Shown in pieces: positions 25,761-33,983 of a stretch of 64,000 nucleotides of DNA. The DNA comes from a bacterium. GTDB lineage: Bacteria; Actinomycetota; Acidimicrobiia; Acidimicrobiales; Bin134. Under the pieces are notes generated by a model, which was not told where the DNA came from, ran no database searches, and saw only the letters and a list, made by a program, of their open reading frames with translations. The position numbers were made by a program, and so were the translations under genes. The number at the start of each line of letters is the position of its first letter. Positions within the stretch are counted from its first letter, which is position 1. The stretch lies in the NCBI GenBank assembly GCA_026705465.1, contig JAPPAP010000029.1, positions 34,046-98,045 on the forward strand. Direction: 5' to 3'.

Positions 25761-26540
25761 TCAGCTTACGGCCAATACGAGTAGATCAATGGTCAGCGCG
25801 ACGGCGAAGTGGAGGGCGGCGCCTAGGTACACCGAGCCGGTGCGGAGGCTGAGGAAGCCGAGGACGGTGCCGGCGACAATGGACCCGAGGGCCTCGGCCA
25901 GGGGCTTCGTGAGGTGGATCATCACGTAGGGGATGAGAGCGATGAACACGGCCATGGCCCCAAAGCGGCGGGCCAGGCCGTGGACCAGCACCCCGCGGAA
26001 GAAGAACTCGAGGGCCAAGAACTGCCCGGCGTACACCGCCTGCCAGATGTAGAAGCGAGGCCAGTAGCCGATGCCGGGGGGCGGTTCGTAGAACGGGTAG
26101 GTGTCCTGGAATTCGCCGTTGAAGCTGGCCGCCACCACGAACGGCAACAACAGCAGGTAGAGGCCCAGGTAAAGCGGCGCGTGGCGGCGGAGCTCGGGGC
26201 CGGCTTTAAGGCCGAGGTCGCGTAGGCGGGTGCGCAGCACGTACCGGGCTACCAGCACAGCGGGCGCCACATACACCACCCACCGGAACAGCCCCCAGTA
26301 GATACGGCGGTTGAACGAGGCGTGTTCCGATTGGCCCAGGGCCCGGTCGAACCGGTTGGACAGTCCGTCGAGGGCCACGCCGTCGAGGGCAGTAGTCAGC
26401 CAGTCGGTGGTGGACGACAGTCCGCCGTAGCGGATGGCGATGACGGTGCCGATGGCCAGCAGGATCAGCACGACCGCGTTGCGGTCGAGTTCCCCCGGCG
26501 CCGGAGCCGCGGCCCGAATCCGACCGCTGATCCCGCTCAT
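25761..26540 (-). CDS. CPBP family intramembrane metalloprotease
   Basis: A 259-aa protein with about six to seven membrane helices. The Abi/CPBP signature is present: ALEFFFRGVLVHGL in place of the classical EExxxR, then PYVMIHLTKPLAEALGSIVAGTVLGFL with the conserved His, and GSVYLGAALHFAVAL with a second His. Only one Glu of the canonical EE pair is present (EFFFR), which is common in this family. Bacterial members process membrane proteins or give bacteriocin self-immunity; no bacteriocin gene is nearby. It sits between an SDR and an amidohydrolase on the same strand. Confidence 0.8.
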   Translation of the reverse strand: MSGISGRIRAAAPAPGELDRNAVVLILLAIGTVIAIRYGGLSSTTDWLTTALDGVALDGLSNRFDRALGQSEHASFNRRIYWGLFRWVVYVAPAVLVARYVLRTRLRDLGLKAGPELRRHAPLYLGLYLLLLPFVVAASFNGEFQDTYPFYEPPPGIGYWPRFYIWQAVYAGQFLALEFFFRGVLVHGLARRFGAMAVFIALIPYVMIHLTKPLAEALGSIVAGTVLGFLSLRTGSVYLGAALHFAVALTIDLLVLAVS

Positions 26541-26565
26541 CGGCCAGGACTCAAGGGGCCAAGGG

Positions 26566-27330
26566 TCACGGGGTGAGGTACCACCCGCCGGAGATGTTGA
26601 TCACCTGGCCGGTGATGTGGGCCGACTCGTCGCTGCACAGAAAGGCGATGGTGTTGGACACGTCCTCGGGCTCGCCGTGGCGGCGCAGCGGGGTCTCCTC
26701 CTTGAACGATTCGTAGTGCTCGGCTTGGGCGTCCACCCACTTGGAGCGGATCAGGCCAGGGGCCACCGCGTTGGCCCGGATGTTGTAGGGCCCGCCCTCG
26801 ATGGCCGCTCCCCGGGTCACCTCGTTGAGCGCGGCCTTGGCCGCGGCGTACGGCCCCTCCCGACCATTGCCCCCCAGATAGGCGGCCACGGAAGACACAT
26901 TCACGATGCGTCCCCACTGGCGATCCCGCATGGCCCCAATGGTCCGCCAGATCAGCCACCAACAGGCGGTGAGGTCCACGCCGATGACCCAGTCCCAATC
27001 CTCGGGCTTGTAGTCGAAGATGCTGCCCTGCACGTTGACCGCTGCGCTGTTGACCAGGATGTCCACTGACCCCATCTGGGCGTAGACCTCGTCCATGGTC
27101 TTGGCCATGTGCTCCCGGTCGCCGATGTCGGCCACCGCGGCCATCACCGGCACGTCGTAGGCCTCCCGCAGGGCCTCAGCCGTCTCATGGGTGCGGCGCT
27201 CGTGGTTGTCCAGCACCACGATCCCGGCCCCATACGAGGCCAGCGTCCGGCAGGTGGTGGACCCTATGGCCGCCCCTGCCGCCCCCGTGACCAACGCCAC
27301 CCGACCGGCAAACTCATTCTCCGCAGGCAT
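26566..27330 (-). CDS. SDR family oxidoreductase
   Basis: The 254 aa form a classical SDR. The glycine motif is slightly enlarged, TGAAGAAIGSTTCRTLA (about residues 15-31), and is followed by the NSAAVN motif, NVSSVAAYLGG with the catalytic Ser, and YAAAKAAL with Tyr-xxx-Lys. It ends with GQVINISGGWYLTP. ATG 27330 was selected; the longer frame runs into the upstream synthetase gene. Spacing to that gene is only about 13 bp, so the two are likely co-transcribed. Probably an acyl-CoA or alcohol dehydrogenase step in the neighbouring catabolic genes, by inference. Confidence 0.85.
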   Translation of the reverse strand: MPAENEFAGRVALVTGAAGAAIGSTTCRTLASYGAGIVVLDNHERRTHETAEALREAYDVPVMAAVADIGDREHMAKTMDEVYAQMGSVDILVNSAAVNVQGSIFDYKPEDWDWVIGVDLTACWWLIWRTIGAMRDRQWGRIVNVSSVAAYLGGNGREGPYAAAKAALNEVTRGAAIEGGPYNIRANAVAPGLIRSKWVDAQAEHYESFKEETPLRRHGEPEDVSNTIAFLCSDESAHITGQVINISGGWYLTP

Positions 27331-27343
27331 GGGGCGATGGTAG

Positions 27344-29470
27344 CTATCCGGTGAGGGCGCGGTTGCGGGCGTGGCGTTTGGCGGCAGCAACGGCCGCCAT
27401 GGCCTCGTCGAAGCGGGTGAAGGCGGGGAGGTTGGCGTCGAGGCAGGTTTGCTGGATGCGGGCGGCGGTCTCGGGCGGAGCGCAGTCGAGGTTGCGCAGT
27501 ACCAGGCACAGACGGGTTTGGGGCCAGCAGCGGGCGGCGGTGGTCTCGATGATGGGGAACAGGCGCTCGATGCCGTCGCCGGCATAGCTGAAAAACGCCT
27601 GCACGTTGGAGTGAACCACCACGTCGGGATAGGGCTGGATCTCAAGGATGGGATCGAGGGCTTTGACCAGCACATCGGGGTCGGAAACGGGACCGAAGCC
27701 GATCTCGATGGGGTTGCGGATGCTGGTACCCACCCCGTAGCCCAGATCCCTGACCGCCTGCTGGCCCTGGTCGCTGACCGTGGTGGTGACCAGGCCGGCC
27801 CGGTCGGCGGCGTCGGTGCCCAGGACCGATGCTCCACCACCCACGCCCAGCACCAGAGTGTCGGGGTCGCCGCTAATGTCGGCGTCGGCCCAGCGCTGGA
27901 GATAGGCCATCGCGGCCAGTAACTCCTCCAGAGTGCCGACAATGCTGACTCCGGCGGACGCGCTGAGGGCGTCCCAGATCCGGTGGTCGGCCACCAGTGC
28001 CCCGGTGTGCGAAACCGCCGCTCCCCTGCCCTGGTCGGTGCGGCCTCCCACCAACATCACTACCGGCTTGTGGCCTTTGGCCTTGTGCAGGGCATTGGCC
28101 AGTCGGGGGCCGTCGCGGGGATCTTCCAGGTAGACACCGATGATGCCGGTATCGGGATCGTTCACCAGCCACTCCAACAACTCGCCGGGAGTGACGTCCA
28201 CACCGTTGCCGACGGTGCACAGTTTGGTGAAGCGGACACCCCGAACTGCCCCGCCTTTGACCATGTCGCCGGCCAGCCCCCCGCTCTGGGAGATCATGGC
28301 CACCCGGCCCACCTCGGTGGGGGCGTTGCGCAAGAAGGTCTGCCGCCCGGCCGGGCTGTAAGCCCCCAGGCAGTTGGGGCCGAGCACCCGCACTCCGGAC
28401 TCCCGGGCCGCGGCAGCCAGCTCGTCTTCCAGGGCCGCGCCTTCAGCGCTGGCCTCGCGGAATCCGCCGCTGATCACATGGACGAATTGGGCTTTGCCCT
28501 TTGCTCCCCGCACCAGATCGCCGCAGGCCGCGGCGGGCACCGCGCCCACCACATAGTCCACATCGCCGTCGATGTCGGCCACCGAGGCAACCGCGGGCAC
28601 CCCGTCGATCTCGGTGGCCTTGGGATGAACGGCCCACAGCGTGCCCGGTCCCCAGCCCAGCTCCTGGTAAGCGGTCAAAAAGGTGTTGCCGAACCCGGGC
28701 CGGCTCGTGGATGCCCCGGCCACCGCGATGCCCCGCGGAGCGAACAGCGGCCCGAAGTCGGTGGGCGGCGGCTCAGCGCGCACCTTGGCGGGGGCTTCCC
28801 AGAGGATGAGCCGGGCGTCCACGGCGATGGCACCGTCGGGGCTGGCGATGACCGGGTTGCACTCCAGCTCGGCCAAATAGTCGCCGAGGTGTACCGCCAG
28901 CCCGTCGGGGCCGGCCACGGCCAACAACAGCTCGATGAGCGACTCAACGTCCACGGGCGGCTGACCCCGAAACCCGCCCAACAGCTCGGCCCCCTTGAAT
29001 CCGGTCACCATGGCCTCGGCGTCGGCTCGGGAGATGGGGGCCAGTCGCAGCACCACCTCGTCGAGCACCTCGGTGAGGGTGCCGCCCAAACCGAGGGCAG
29101 CCACCGGTCCAAACGGGGGCCGGTCCACCACCCCAATCAGCAACTCCACCCCGGCCGCCGCCTGCTCCTCCACCAGGAACCCGTCAATACTCCCACCGGC
29201 TTCGGCCACCGCCACCGCCATTTGGGCGGCCTCGTAGTTCAGCTCGTAGGCGGCCACCCCCATGCGCACGGCGCCCACATCGCTCTTGTGCACCACGCTG
29301 CCGCCGAAGCCCTTCAGCACCAGCGGCTCGCCCAGCCCATAGGCCGCCACCAAGTCAGCCAGCATCGAGGGGTTGGCCACCGCGTCGTCGTAAGCCGCCA
29401 CCACGCCTTTGGGCACGGTGACCCCGGCGTCAGCCAGCAGCGCCTTGACCTCGGGCTCGGGAACGGTCAC
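27344..29470 (-). CDS. NDP-forming acyl-CoA synthetase (acetate-CoA ligase type, ATP-grasp)
   Basis: The 708 aa fuse the two halves of ADP-forming acyl-CoA synthetases. The N-terminal ATP-grasp part contains VLKGFGGSVVHKSDVGAVRMGV and LAELECNPVIAS. The C-terminal CoA-binding and ligase part contains GIAVAGASTSRPGFGNTFL, LGPNCLGAYSP, ISQSGGLAGDMV and the phosphohistidine loop AAVSHTGALV. The enzyme interconverts acyl-CoA + ADP + Pi with acid + ATP. The order (ATP-grasp first) is the reverse of the commoner alpha-beta layout. GTG 29470 follows the amidohydrolase stop by one base, indicating coupling. The acyl substrate is unknown. Confidence 0.87.
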   Translation of the reverse strand: MTVPEPEVKALLADAGVTVPKGVVAAYDDAVANPSMLADLVAAYGLGEPLVLKGFGGSVVHKSDVGAVRMGVAAYELNYEAAQMAVAVAEAGGSIDGFLVEEQAAAGVELLIGVVDRPPFGPVAALGLGGTLTEVLDEVVLRLAPISRADAEAMVTGFKGAELLGGFRGQPPVDVESLIELLLAVAGPDGLAVHLGDYLAELECNPVIASPDGAIAVDARLILWEAPAKVRAEPPPTDFGPLFAPRGIAVAGASTSRPGFGNTFLTAYQELGWGPGTLWAVHPKATEIDGVPAVASVADIDGDVDYVVGAVPAAACGDLVRGAKGKAQFVHVISGGFREASAEGAALEDELAAAARESGVRVLGPNCLGAYSPAGRQTFLRNAPTEVGRVAMISQSGGLAGDMVKGGAVRGVRFTKLCTVGNGVDVTPGELLEWLVNDPDTGIIGVYLEDPRDGPRLANALHKAKGHKPVVMLVGGRTDQGRGAAVSHTGALVADHRIWDALSASAGVSIVGTLEELLAAMAYLQRWADADISGDPDTLVLGVGGGASVLGTDAADRAGLVTTTVSDQGQQAVRDLGYGVGTSIRNPIEIGFGPVSDPDVLVKALDPILEIQPYPDVVVHSNVQAFFSYAGDGIERLFPIIETTAARCWPQTRLCLVLRNLDCAPPETAARIQQTCLDANLPAFTRFDEAMAAVAAAKRHARNRALTG

Positions 29471-29471
29471 G

Positions 29472-30344
29472 TCATCCCAGGCGAGTGAACACCCGTCGGG
29501 CGGTGTCGCCGAGCAGGTTGGCCCGAGCCTCGTCGCCCAGGTCCAACTCCTGGAGCTGGTCCAGGCAGTGGCGGTGGCCAGCCGCGGGGAATCCAGTGCC
29601 CCACAGGCACTTGCGCCGGCCAGCCCGGTTCATGAACTCCACCAGCTCGTCTGACCAGTGCCGGGGCGGGTACACCGAGGTACCCAGGTACACGTTGGGG
29701 AATTTGAGGGCCATGGCAATGCACTCGGATACCCACGGCCAGCCGGTATGCGACAGCACGAAGCGCACCTGGGGGAAGTAGAGGGCGGGCCGGTCGATGC
29801 CAACGGGCACCCCACACTCGCTGGGCATCAGCCCACCGGAGGTGCCGGCCTGCATCACGAACGGGACGTCATGGGTGGCGCAAAGGGCGTAGTAGGGGTA
29901 GTAGTCGGCGTGGTCGAAGCGGCGGTCGAAGCTGTGGGTGTGGGTGTGCAGGCCCACGCACCAGGGCTCCTCCAGCATGGCGGCGGCTTCGTCCACCCCT
30001 TTCATTCCGGCGCGGGGGTCGATGGACCACTGGCCGGAGAACCGGCCCGGGTAATCGGCGGCCAACCGCTCCAGATCGTCGGGCTGGGCGGCTACCAGTT
30101 CGAAGTCGGTGGTCTCGGGATGGGCGGGCCGATGGGCGACAGTCAGAATCACCGCAGCGATGCCCAGCTCGTCCATGCGGGCCACCATGGTCTCGGCGTC
30201 GCAGAAGGAGTCGTTGCCGTCGGTGCGGAACTTCACCGCGATGCCGGTGGCCCCCACCGCAGCGTTCCAGATGTCGGCCTGCTCAGGGAAAAACCGGTTG
30301 CACCAGTAGTCGATGGCACCCTCGGCTGGGGCAGCAGCACTCAT
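29472..30344 (-). CDS. Amidohydrolase-like protein with altered metal site
   Basis: This 290-aa protein is a short member of the amidohydrolase 2 group (others here have 370-404 aa). The fold is recognisable from PQVRFVLSHTGWPWVSECIAMALKFPNVYLGTS. The N-terminal DxHxH site is absent (AIDYWCNRFFP instead). The C-terminal metal Asp, normally FGSDxP or FGTDxP, is replaced by Gly in CLWGTGFPAAGHR. Catalysis may therefore be changed or lost. ATG 30344 overlaps the stop of the PaaK-like gene by 4 bp (ATGA), and the acyl-CoA synthetase follows immediately, so the three form one unit. Confidence 0.75.
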   Translation of the reverse strand: MSAAAPAEGAIDYWCNRFFPEQADIWNAAVGATGIAVKFRTDGNDSFCDAETMVARMDELGIAAVILTVAHRPAHPETTDFELVAAQPDDLERLAADYPGRFSGQWSIDPRAGMKGVDEAAAMLEEPWCVGLHTHTHSFDRRFDHADYYPYYALCATHDVPFVMQAGTSGGLMPSECGVPVGIDRPALYFPQVRFVLSHTGWPWVSECIAMALKFPNVYLGTSVYPPRHWSDELVEFMNRAGRRKCLWGTGFPAAGHRHCLDQLQELDLGDEARANLLGDTARRVFTRLG

Positions 30345-31735
30345 GGCCGCTCGTCCTTGAAGCGCACCAGCTTGGCCGCACCGGTGGCCATGCCGGTGAG
30401 GTCGTCCAGCTCGCCGGGGCGCACCACCTCGGCGGTCATCCGCACGCTCATGACCTCCTTGATCCGGGCTTCAACCCGCTCGGCCACCGCCGCAAACTCG
30501 TCGGTGGGGGCGTCGCTGGCCACCATCACGATCATCTCGTCGCGGTCGCCGGCGCGAACCGCCCGGCAGAAGAAGTCCTCGGTCACGCCGGCCACGTCGC
30601 TTATCACGTCGCCGATGGCCTCAGGCCACACGTTCACCCCCCGCAGCTTGACCATGTTGTCGCCCCGCCCGGCGAACGGCCCCATGCGCCGCAGCCATGA
30701 GCCGCACTCGCACTGGCCCGGCGGGTACAAAAACGACAGGTCCATGATGTTGTAGCGGAACTGGGGTGAGCCGGTCTTGTAGATCTCGGTGATCACCAGC
30801 GCCCCCTGGGTGCCGTCGGGCACCTGCTCGCCGGTCTCCACGTCCACAACCTGCACCACGAAGCAGTCCTCGAAGATGTGGAGTTGGCCGTTGCGCAGCG
30901 GACACTCGATGGACACGTTCTGCACCTCGTGGAAGCCGTAGGGCTGGGCCGGGGTCACCCCCCACACCTCTTTGACCCGCTCGGCGTCGCCGATGTGGCC
31001 ACCGGGCAGGGCCCGAATGTTGAAGTCGGCCTTGGGGTCGAGGCCCATCTCCACCGCAGTCTCGGCCATCTTCAGCATGTAGTCGCCGGTGGTCAAGATG
31101 GCGGCCGCCCCGTACTCGTGGGCCAGCTCCACCTGCTTGCGGGTGGAGGTCACATTGCCGGTACCGGTGGTGAGAACCACGCAGTTCAGCCAGCGGTAAA
31201 GCGCCTCGTCGAAGGCGTGGGCGCCGTTGTGGGTGGAGTAGGCCCAGGCGTTGACCACCACATCTCCGGGGCGGATCCCCTCGGCGTACAGCGCTCGGGC
31301 CATGGTGATGGCCCCCACCTCCCGGTCCCAGGCGGTGTAGAGGGTGGGCCGAGACCGCCCGGTGGTCCCGCCCGACACGTACAACCGCATGGGCTCGTTG
31401 CGGGCGTCTTCCAAACCAATGCTCTGGTAATCGCCCAGCGGGGGGTTCTCGTTAATGGAGGCCCGTATGTCATCCACGGTGTAGGCCGGGGCTTTCCAAA
31501 GGTCGTCGACGGTGTGGAGCTGGTCGGGGTGAAAGCCGGCCGCCTCCCACCGCTTACGGAAGAAAGGCACCTGCCAGGCCCGCTGGGCCCGGTCTTGGAG
31601 GCGCAGGAGCTGCTTGCGGGCGATGGTGTCGGGGTCTTCGAAGAATGTCGTTTCGAAGTACTCCGGCGGCGGGGGGAACAGGCGCTCGATGGCGTCGTAG
31701 TCCAGCTGGTGCGGGCGGCGCATCCCCGTGCTCAT
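30341..31735 (-). CDS. Phenylacetate-CoA ligase (PaaK)-like AMP-forming ligase
   Basis: A 464-aa adenylate-forming enzyme. PaaK-family motifs are the RLQDRAQRAWQVPFFRKRW start, LYVSGGTTGRSRPTLYTAWD (the P-loop), AYSTHNGAHAF, YGFHEVQN, FRYNIMDLSFLYPPGQCECG and the hinge GRGDNMVKLRGVNVWPEAI. PaaK enzymes activate aryl-acids as CoA esters. CECG may bind zinc as in relatives. It is the first gene of a unit with the amidohydrolase-like protein, the ADP-forming synthetase and the SDR. This suggests catabolism of a carboxylic acid by way of CoA esters, but the acid itself is not deducible. Confidence 0.82.
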   Translation of the reverse strand: MSTGMRRPHQLDYDAIERLFPPPPEYFETTFFEDPDTIARKQLLRLQDRAQRAWQVPFFRKRWEAAGFHPDQLHTVDDLWKAPAYTVDDIRASINENPPLGDYQSIGLEDARNEPMRLYVSGGTTGRSRPTLYTAWDREVGAITMARALYAEGIRPGDVVVNAWAYSTHNGAHAFDEALYRWLNCVVLTTGTGNVTSTRKQVELAHEYGAAAILTTGDYMLKMAETAVEMGLDPKADFNIRALPGGHIGDAERVKEVWGVTPAQPYGFHEVQNVSIECPLRNGQLHIFEDCFVVQVVDVETGEQVPDGTQGALVITEIYKTGSPQFRYNIMDLSFLYPPGQCECGSWLRRMGPFAGRGDNMVKLRGVNVWPEAIGDVISDVAGVTEDFFCRAVRAGDRDEMIVMVASDAPTDEFAAVAERVEARIKEVMSVRMTAEVVRPGELDDLTGMATGAAKLVRFKDERP

Positions 31736-31769
31736 AGCCGCATTCCCGCGCCATGCCCCGTGCTCATAG
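31724..31769. repeat. 14-bp direct repeat duplicating the ligase start region
   Basis: CCCCGTGCTCATAG occurs at 31724-31737 and again at 31756-31769, a 32-bp period. The first copy contains the ATG of the PaaK-like gene; the second offers an out-of-frame ATG upstream. Confidence 0.6.
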
Positions 31770-31847
31770 AACAGCCACGGTACCCGCGCCGGGCCAAGCG
31801 GTTACAGACGGCGAACCCCGCCGCTGCACGAAACCCCAGTCGGGAAC

Positions 31848-31853
31848 TAGCGT
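31848..31853 (+). promoter_or_regulatory. Candidate -10 box of the amidohydrolase gene (leaderless)
   Basis: TAGCGT ends 7 nt before the GTG start at 31861. No Shine-Dalgarno sequence fits between them. The hexamer is identical to the tpa and ychF -10 candidates. Confidence 0.42.
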
Positions 31854-31860
31854 TTTGGCC

Positions 31861-32973
31861 GTGAAAGTCATCTCGGCCGATTGCCACATAAACGAGCCAC
31901 CGCATGTGTTCGAGCGGGTGCCCGAGGAGTACAGGGAACGCATCCCCCGGATGATGCCCGCGCCCGACGGGGGCGACGGCTGGTCGTTCGACGGCGGGCC
32001 GCCCAAGCGCAGCTTCGGCATCGAGGCCATGGCCGGGGTGGCCAAAGAGGACTACAAGCTCTCGGGCATGAAGTTCGAGGAGATCATGCCAGGCAACTAC
32101 GACGGCACCGCCCACTGCGCCGACATGGACATCGACGGCGTGTGGGGCTCGGTGGTGTACCCGGCCAACTCCATCTTCACCTACCTGGAGCCCGACCGGG
32201 GCCTGGCCGTGGCCTGCATGCGCAGCTACAACGACTGGGTGCTGGACGAATTCCAAGGAGCGGCGCCCGATCGGCTGCGGGGCCTGCCCATGCTGCCCAC
32301 CGAGGACGGCATGGACATCACCCTGGCCGAGGTCGACCGGGTGCTCGAGAAGGGGGCCAAAGGGCTGTTCATCCCCGGCATGCCCACCCGCCCTTACAAC
32401 GACTCGTATTACGAGCCGCTGTGGAAGGCCTGCTCGGAGCTAGACGTGCCGGTCACCTTCCACCGCACGTTCGGGGGCAAGCCGCCCGATAGCGACTGGG
32501 ACGAGCTGGTGGAGCAGAACGTGTCGGTCCCCGGCATCGTCAACCGGTTCTTCAGCGCGGTGCGCCCGCTCACCTACATGATCTTCGCCGGCATCTTCGA
32601 CCGCCATCCCAACCTCAAGGTGGTGGCCGCCGAGGTGAACTACGGCTGGGTGCCGTTCTGGTACCAGACCATGGACGACGAGTACCGCACCCAGTCGGCC
32701 TGGTCCGACTCGCCCATGGAGCGCGAGCCCAGCAGCTACCTGGGCACCAATGTGTTCGTGACCGGCCTCGACGACCACAACGGACACATGCAGATGGCCG
32801 GCGGCAACCAGACCCTGGTGAACATGTCCATGTGGTCGTCCGACTACCCCCACTCGGTGACCTTGTGGCCCGACAGCCGCAAGATCATCGCCGAGCTGGT
32901 CGACGGCATGACCGAGTCCGACACCGAGAAGGTCCTCTACGCCAACGCCGCCCGGGTCTACAAGTACAACTGA
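31861..32973 (+). CDS. Amidohydrolase family protein (amidohydrolase 2)
   Basis: The 370 aa begin at GTG with VKVISADCHINEPP, the usual N-terminal metal motif region of this group (DxHxxE variant). Further blocks are LRGLPMLPTEDGMDITLAEV, VPVTFHRTFGG with the conserved His, NLKVVAAEVNYGWVPFWY and the C-terminal MWSSDYPHSVTLWP carrying the metal Asp. The GTG at 31861 was preferred because the fold starts there and a -10 box lies 7 nt before it; the reading frame is open further upstream to 31753. It is divergent from the PaaK-like operon. Likely a hydrolase or decarboxylase of a cyclic metabolite; substrate unknown. Confidence 0.82.
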   Translation: MKVISADCHINEPPHVFERVPEEYRERIPRMMPAPDGGDGWSFDGGPPKRSFGIEAMAGVAKEDYKLSGMKFEEIMPGNYDGTAHCADMDIDGVWGSVVYPANSIFTYLEPDRGLAVACMRSYNDWVLDEFQGAAPDRLRGLPMLPTEDGMDITLAEVDRVLEKGAKGLFIPGMPTRPYNDSYYEPLWKACSELDVPVTFHRTFGGKPPDSDWDELVEQNVSVPGIVNRFFSAVRPLTYMIFAGIFDRHPNLKVVAAEVNYGWVPFWYQTMDDEYRTQSAWSDSPMEREPSSYLGTNVFVTGLDDHNGHMQMAGGNQTLVNMSMWSSDYPHSVTLWPDSRKIIAELVDGMTESDTEKVLYANAARVYKYN

Positions 32974-33030
32974 GCCCGATCGATGCCATAGCTTCACACC
33001 GAAAAACCTCAGCGTCGAGGAGATACCACG

Positions 33031-33345
33031 TTGAGCATCACCCTGTACTACAACGCCGACTGTTCCGATTGCGCCCGGCTGGCCAGTCGCACCAGAAGGC
33101 TGGACTGGCTGGGTCGCATTGAGTTCTCCACCGTCGACTCGCCTATTGGCCCTGTGCCTGCTGGAGAAATCGTTGTGGTCGACCCCAAGACGGAGAGGGT
33201 TTTCACCGGCATCTACGCCACCAGGATGACCAGTCTGCAAGTGCCCGCATACGCCTTGGCGGGACTCGCCCTCTATATCCCTCCGATTCGAAAATTCTTC
33301 GGGCGCAAGAAACCGGGATGCAATGGCGACGCCTGCGAGATCTGA
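33031..33345 (+). CDS. Small DCC1/thioredoxin-like protein with CxxC
   Basis: The 104 aa begin LYYNADCSDCARLASRTRRLDW, which resembles the YDGDCxxC start of DCC1-like (DUF393) thiol-disulfide proteins. The middle holds IVVVDPKTERVFTGIYA, followed by a hydrophobic segment VPAYALAGLALYIPPIRKFFG that fits a membrane anchor. The tail has two more Cys (CNGDAC). The TTG start has GAGGAG 8 nt upstream. It overlaps the next gene by 23 bp, so the two are probably a functional pair. No sequence evidence gives the redox partner. Confidence 0.65.
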   Translation: MSITLYYNADCSDCARLASRTRRLDWLGRIEFSTVDSPIGPVPAGEIVVVDPKTERVFTGIYATRMTSLQVPAYALAGLALYIPPIRKFFGRKKPGCNGDACEI

Positions 33346-33727
33346 GCAATTCACGCTGCTGGTGCTGGCCCTAGTCCACCTGGTGGTCCAGCTGACCCAC
33401 GGGTACAGCCACATAGAAGCCGACGTGTCTCTATCCGCCATGCAGCAAGTGTTCATCTACGTGGTGGCGACGTTCATGCCCCTGGCTGCGGTGTTCGTGG
33501 CGCTTCGCAAGGACGTGCGGCTGGGTGCTGGGCTGTTCGCAGTTTCGATGGCCGCGGCATTCCTTTTCGGCTATCTGGCTCACTTCGTCATCGACAGCCC
33601 CGACCTCCACTCCAACGTCGTCGGCGACTATGCCGACCTCTTCTTCCACTCCGCACTGAGCCTGGCCATCATCGAGTTCGTTGGCTTCGCCTTCGGCTTC
33701 ACCATCGCCACGCGCAAACCCCGGTAG
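33323..33727 (+). CDS. Four-helix membrane protein of unknown function
   Basis: The 134 aa have four hydrophobic stretches at about residues 10-27, 42-62, 68-93 and 108-128. A periplasmic or cytoplasmic loop, VIDSPDLHSNVVGDYAD, is rich in acidic and His residues. Two His (HLVVQLTHGYSH) lie near helix 1. I do not recognise a family. It overlaps the CxxC protein gene, so a membrane redox role is possible but only inferred. Confidence 0.6.
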   Translation: MATPARSEQFTLLVLALVHLVVQLTHGYSHIEADVSLSAMQQVFIYVVATFMPLAAVFVALRKDVRLGAGLFAVSMAAAFLFGYLAHFVIDSPDLHSNVVGDYADLFFHSALSLAIIEFVGFAFGFTIATRKPR

Positions 33728-33752
33728 GGGAAGCGCAACCGCCACGCCTTTT

Positions 33753-33839
33753 GTGGCGGCGGTCCTCGAAGTCTTCGGAGAGGTCGATGGGGGGGCCGGG
33801 GAACTTATTGATGTAGCGGGAGGCCAGTAGAGCCTCGAG
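33753..33839 (-). pseudogene. Remnant duplicate of the cupin gene 3' end
   Basis: These 87 bp match 34931-35017, the 3' end of the intact cupin gene, with about 11 mismatches. The minus strand still reads LLASRYINKFPGPPIDLSEDFEDRRH, against LLASRNITKLPDPPIDLPEDFEDRRH in the intact copy. The reading frame now runs past the old stop position, and no cupin domain lies upstream, so this is a broken tail. The remaining gap to 33983 shows no other feature. Confidence 0.7.
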
Positions 33840-33983
33840 GAAATCCAAATGACCTCCCTCCACGACACCCACGGCCACCACTAGACCCCAGACGCTTCAT
33901 AGCCGTTCCGGTCCACCAAGACATGCATGCCACCAGCACCTAAGGCGCTTTATTCGGTCGGCTTGGCTGCCGTGCCGCTTGGA

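Noticed and set aside
27983..29488. Plus-strand 500-codon frame opposite the acyl-CoA synthetase
   Set aside because: Composition is biased and it has no domain; the minus strand codes for a clear two-part synthetase.
33431..33868. Minus-strand frame opposite the four-helix membrane protein
   Set aside because: Only its first codons, near 33753-33839, match the cupin tail; the rest is antisense. It was kept only as a pseudogene fragment.
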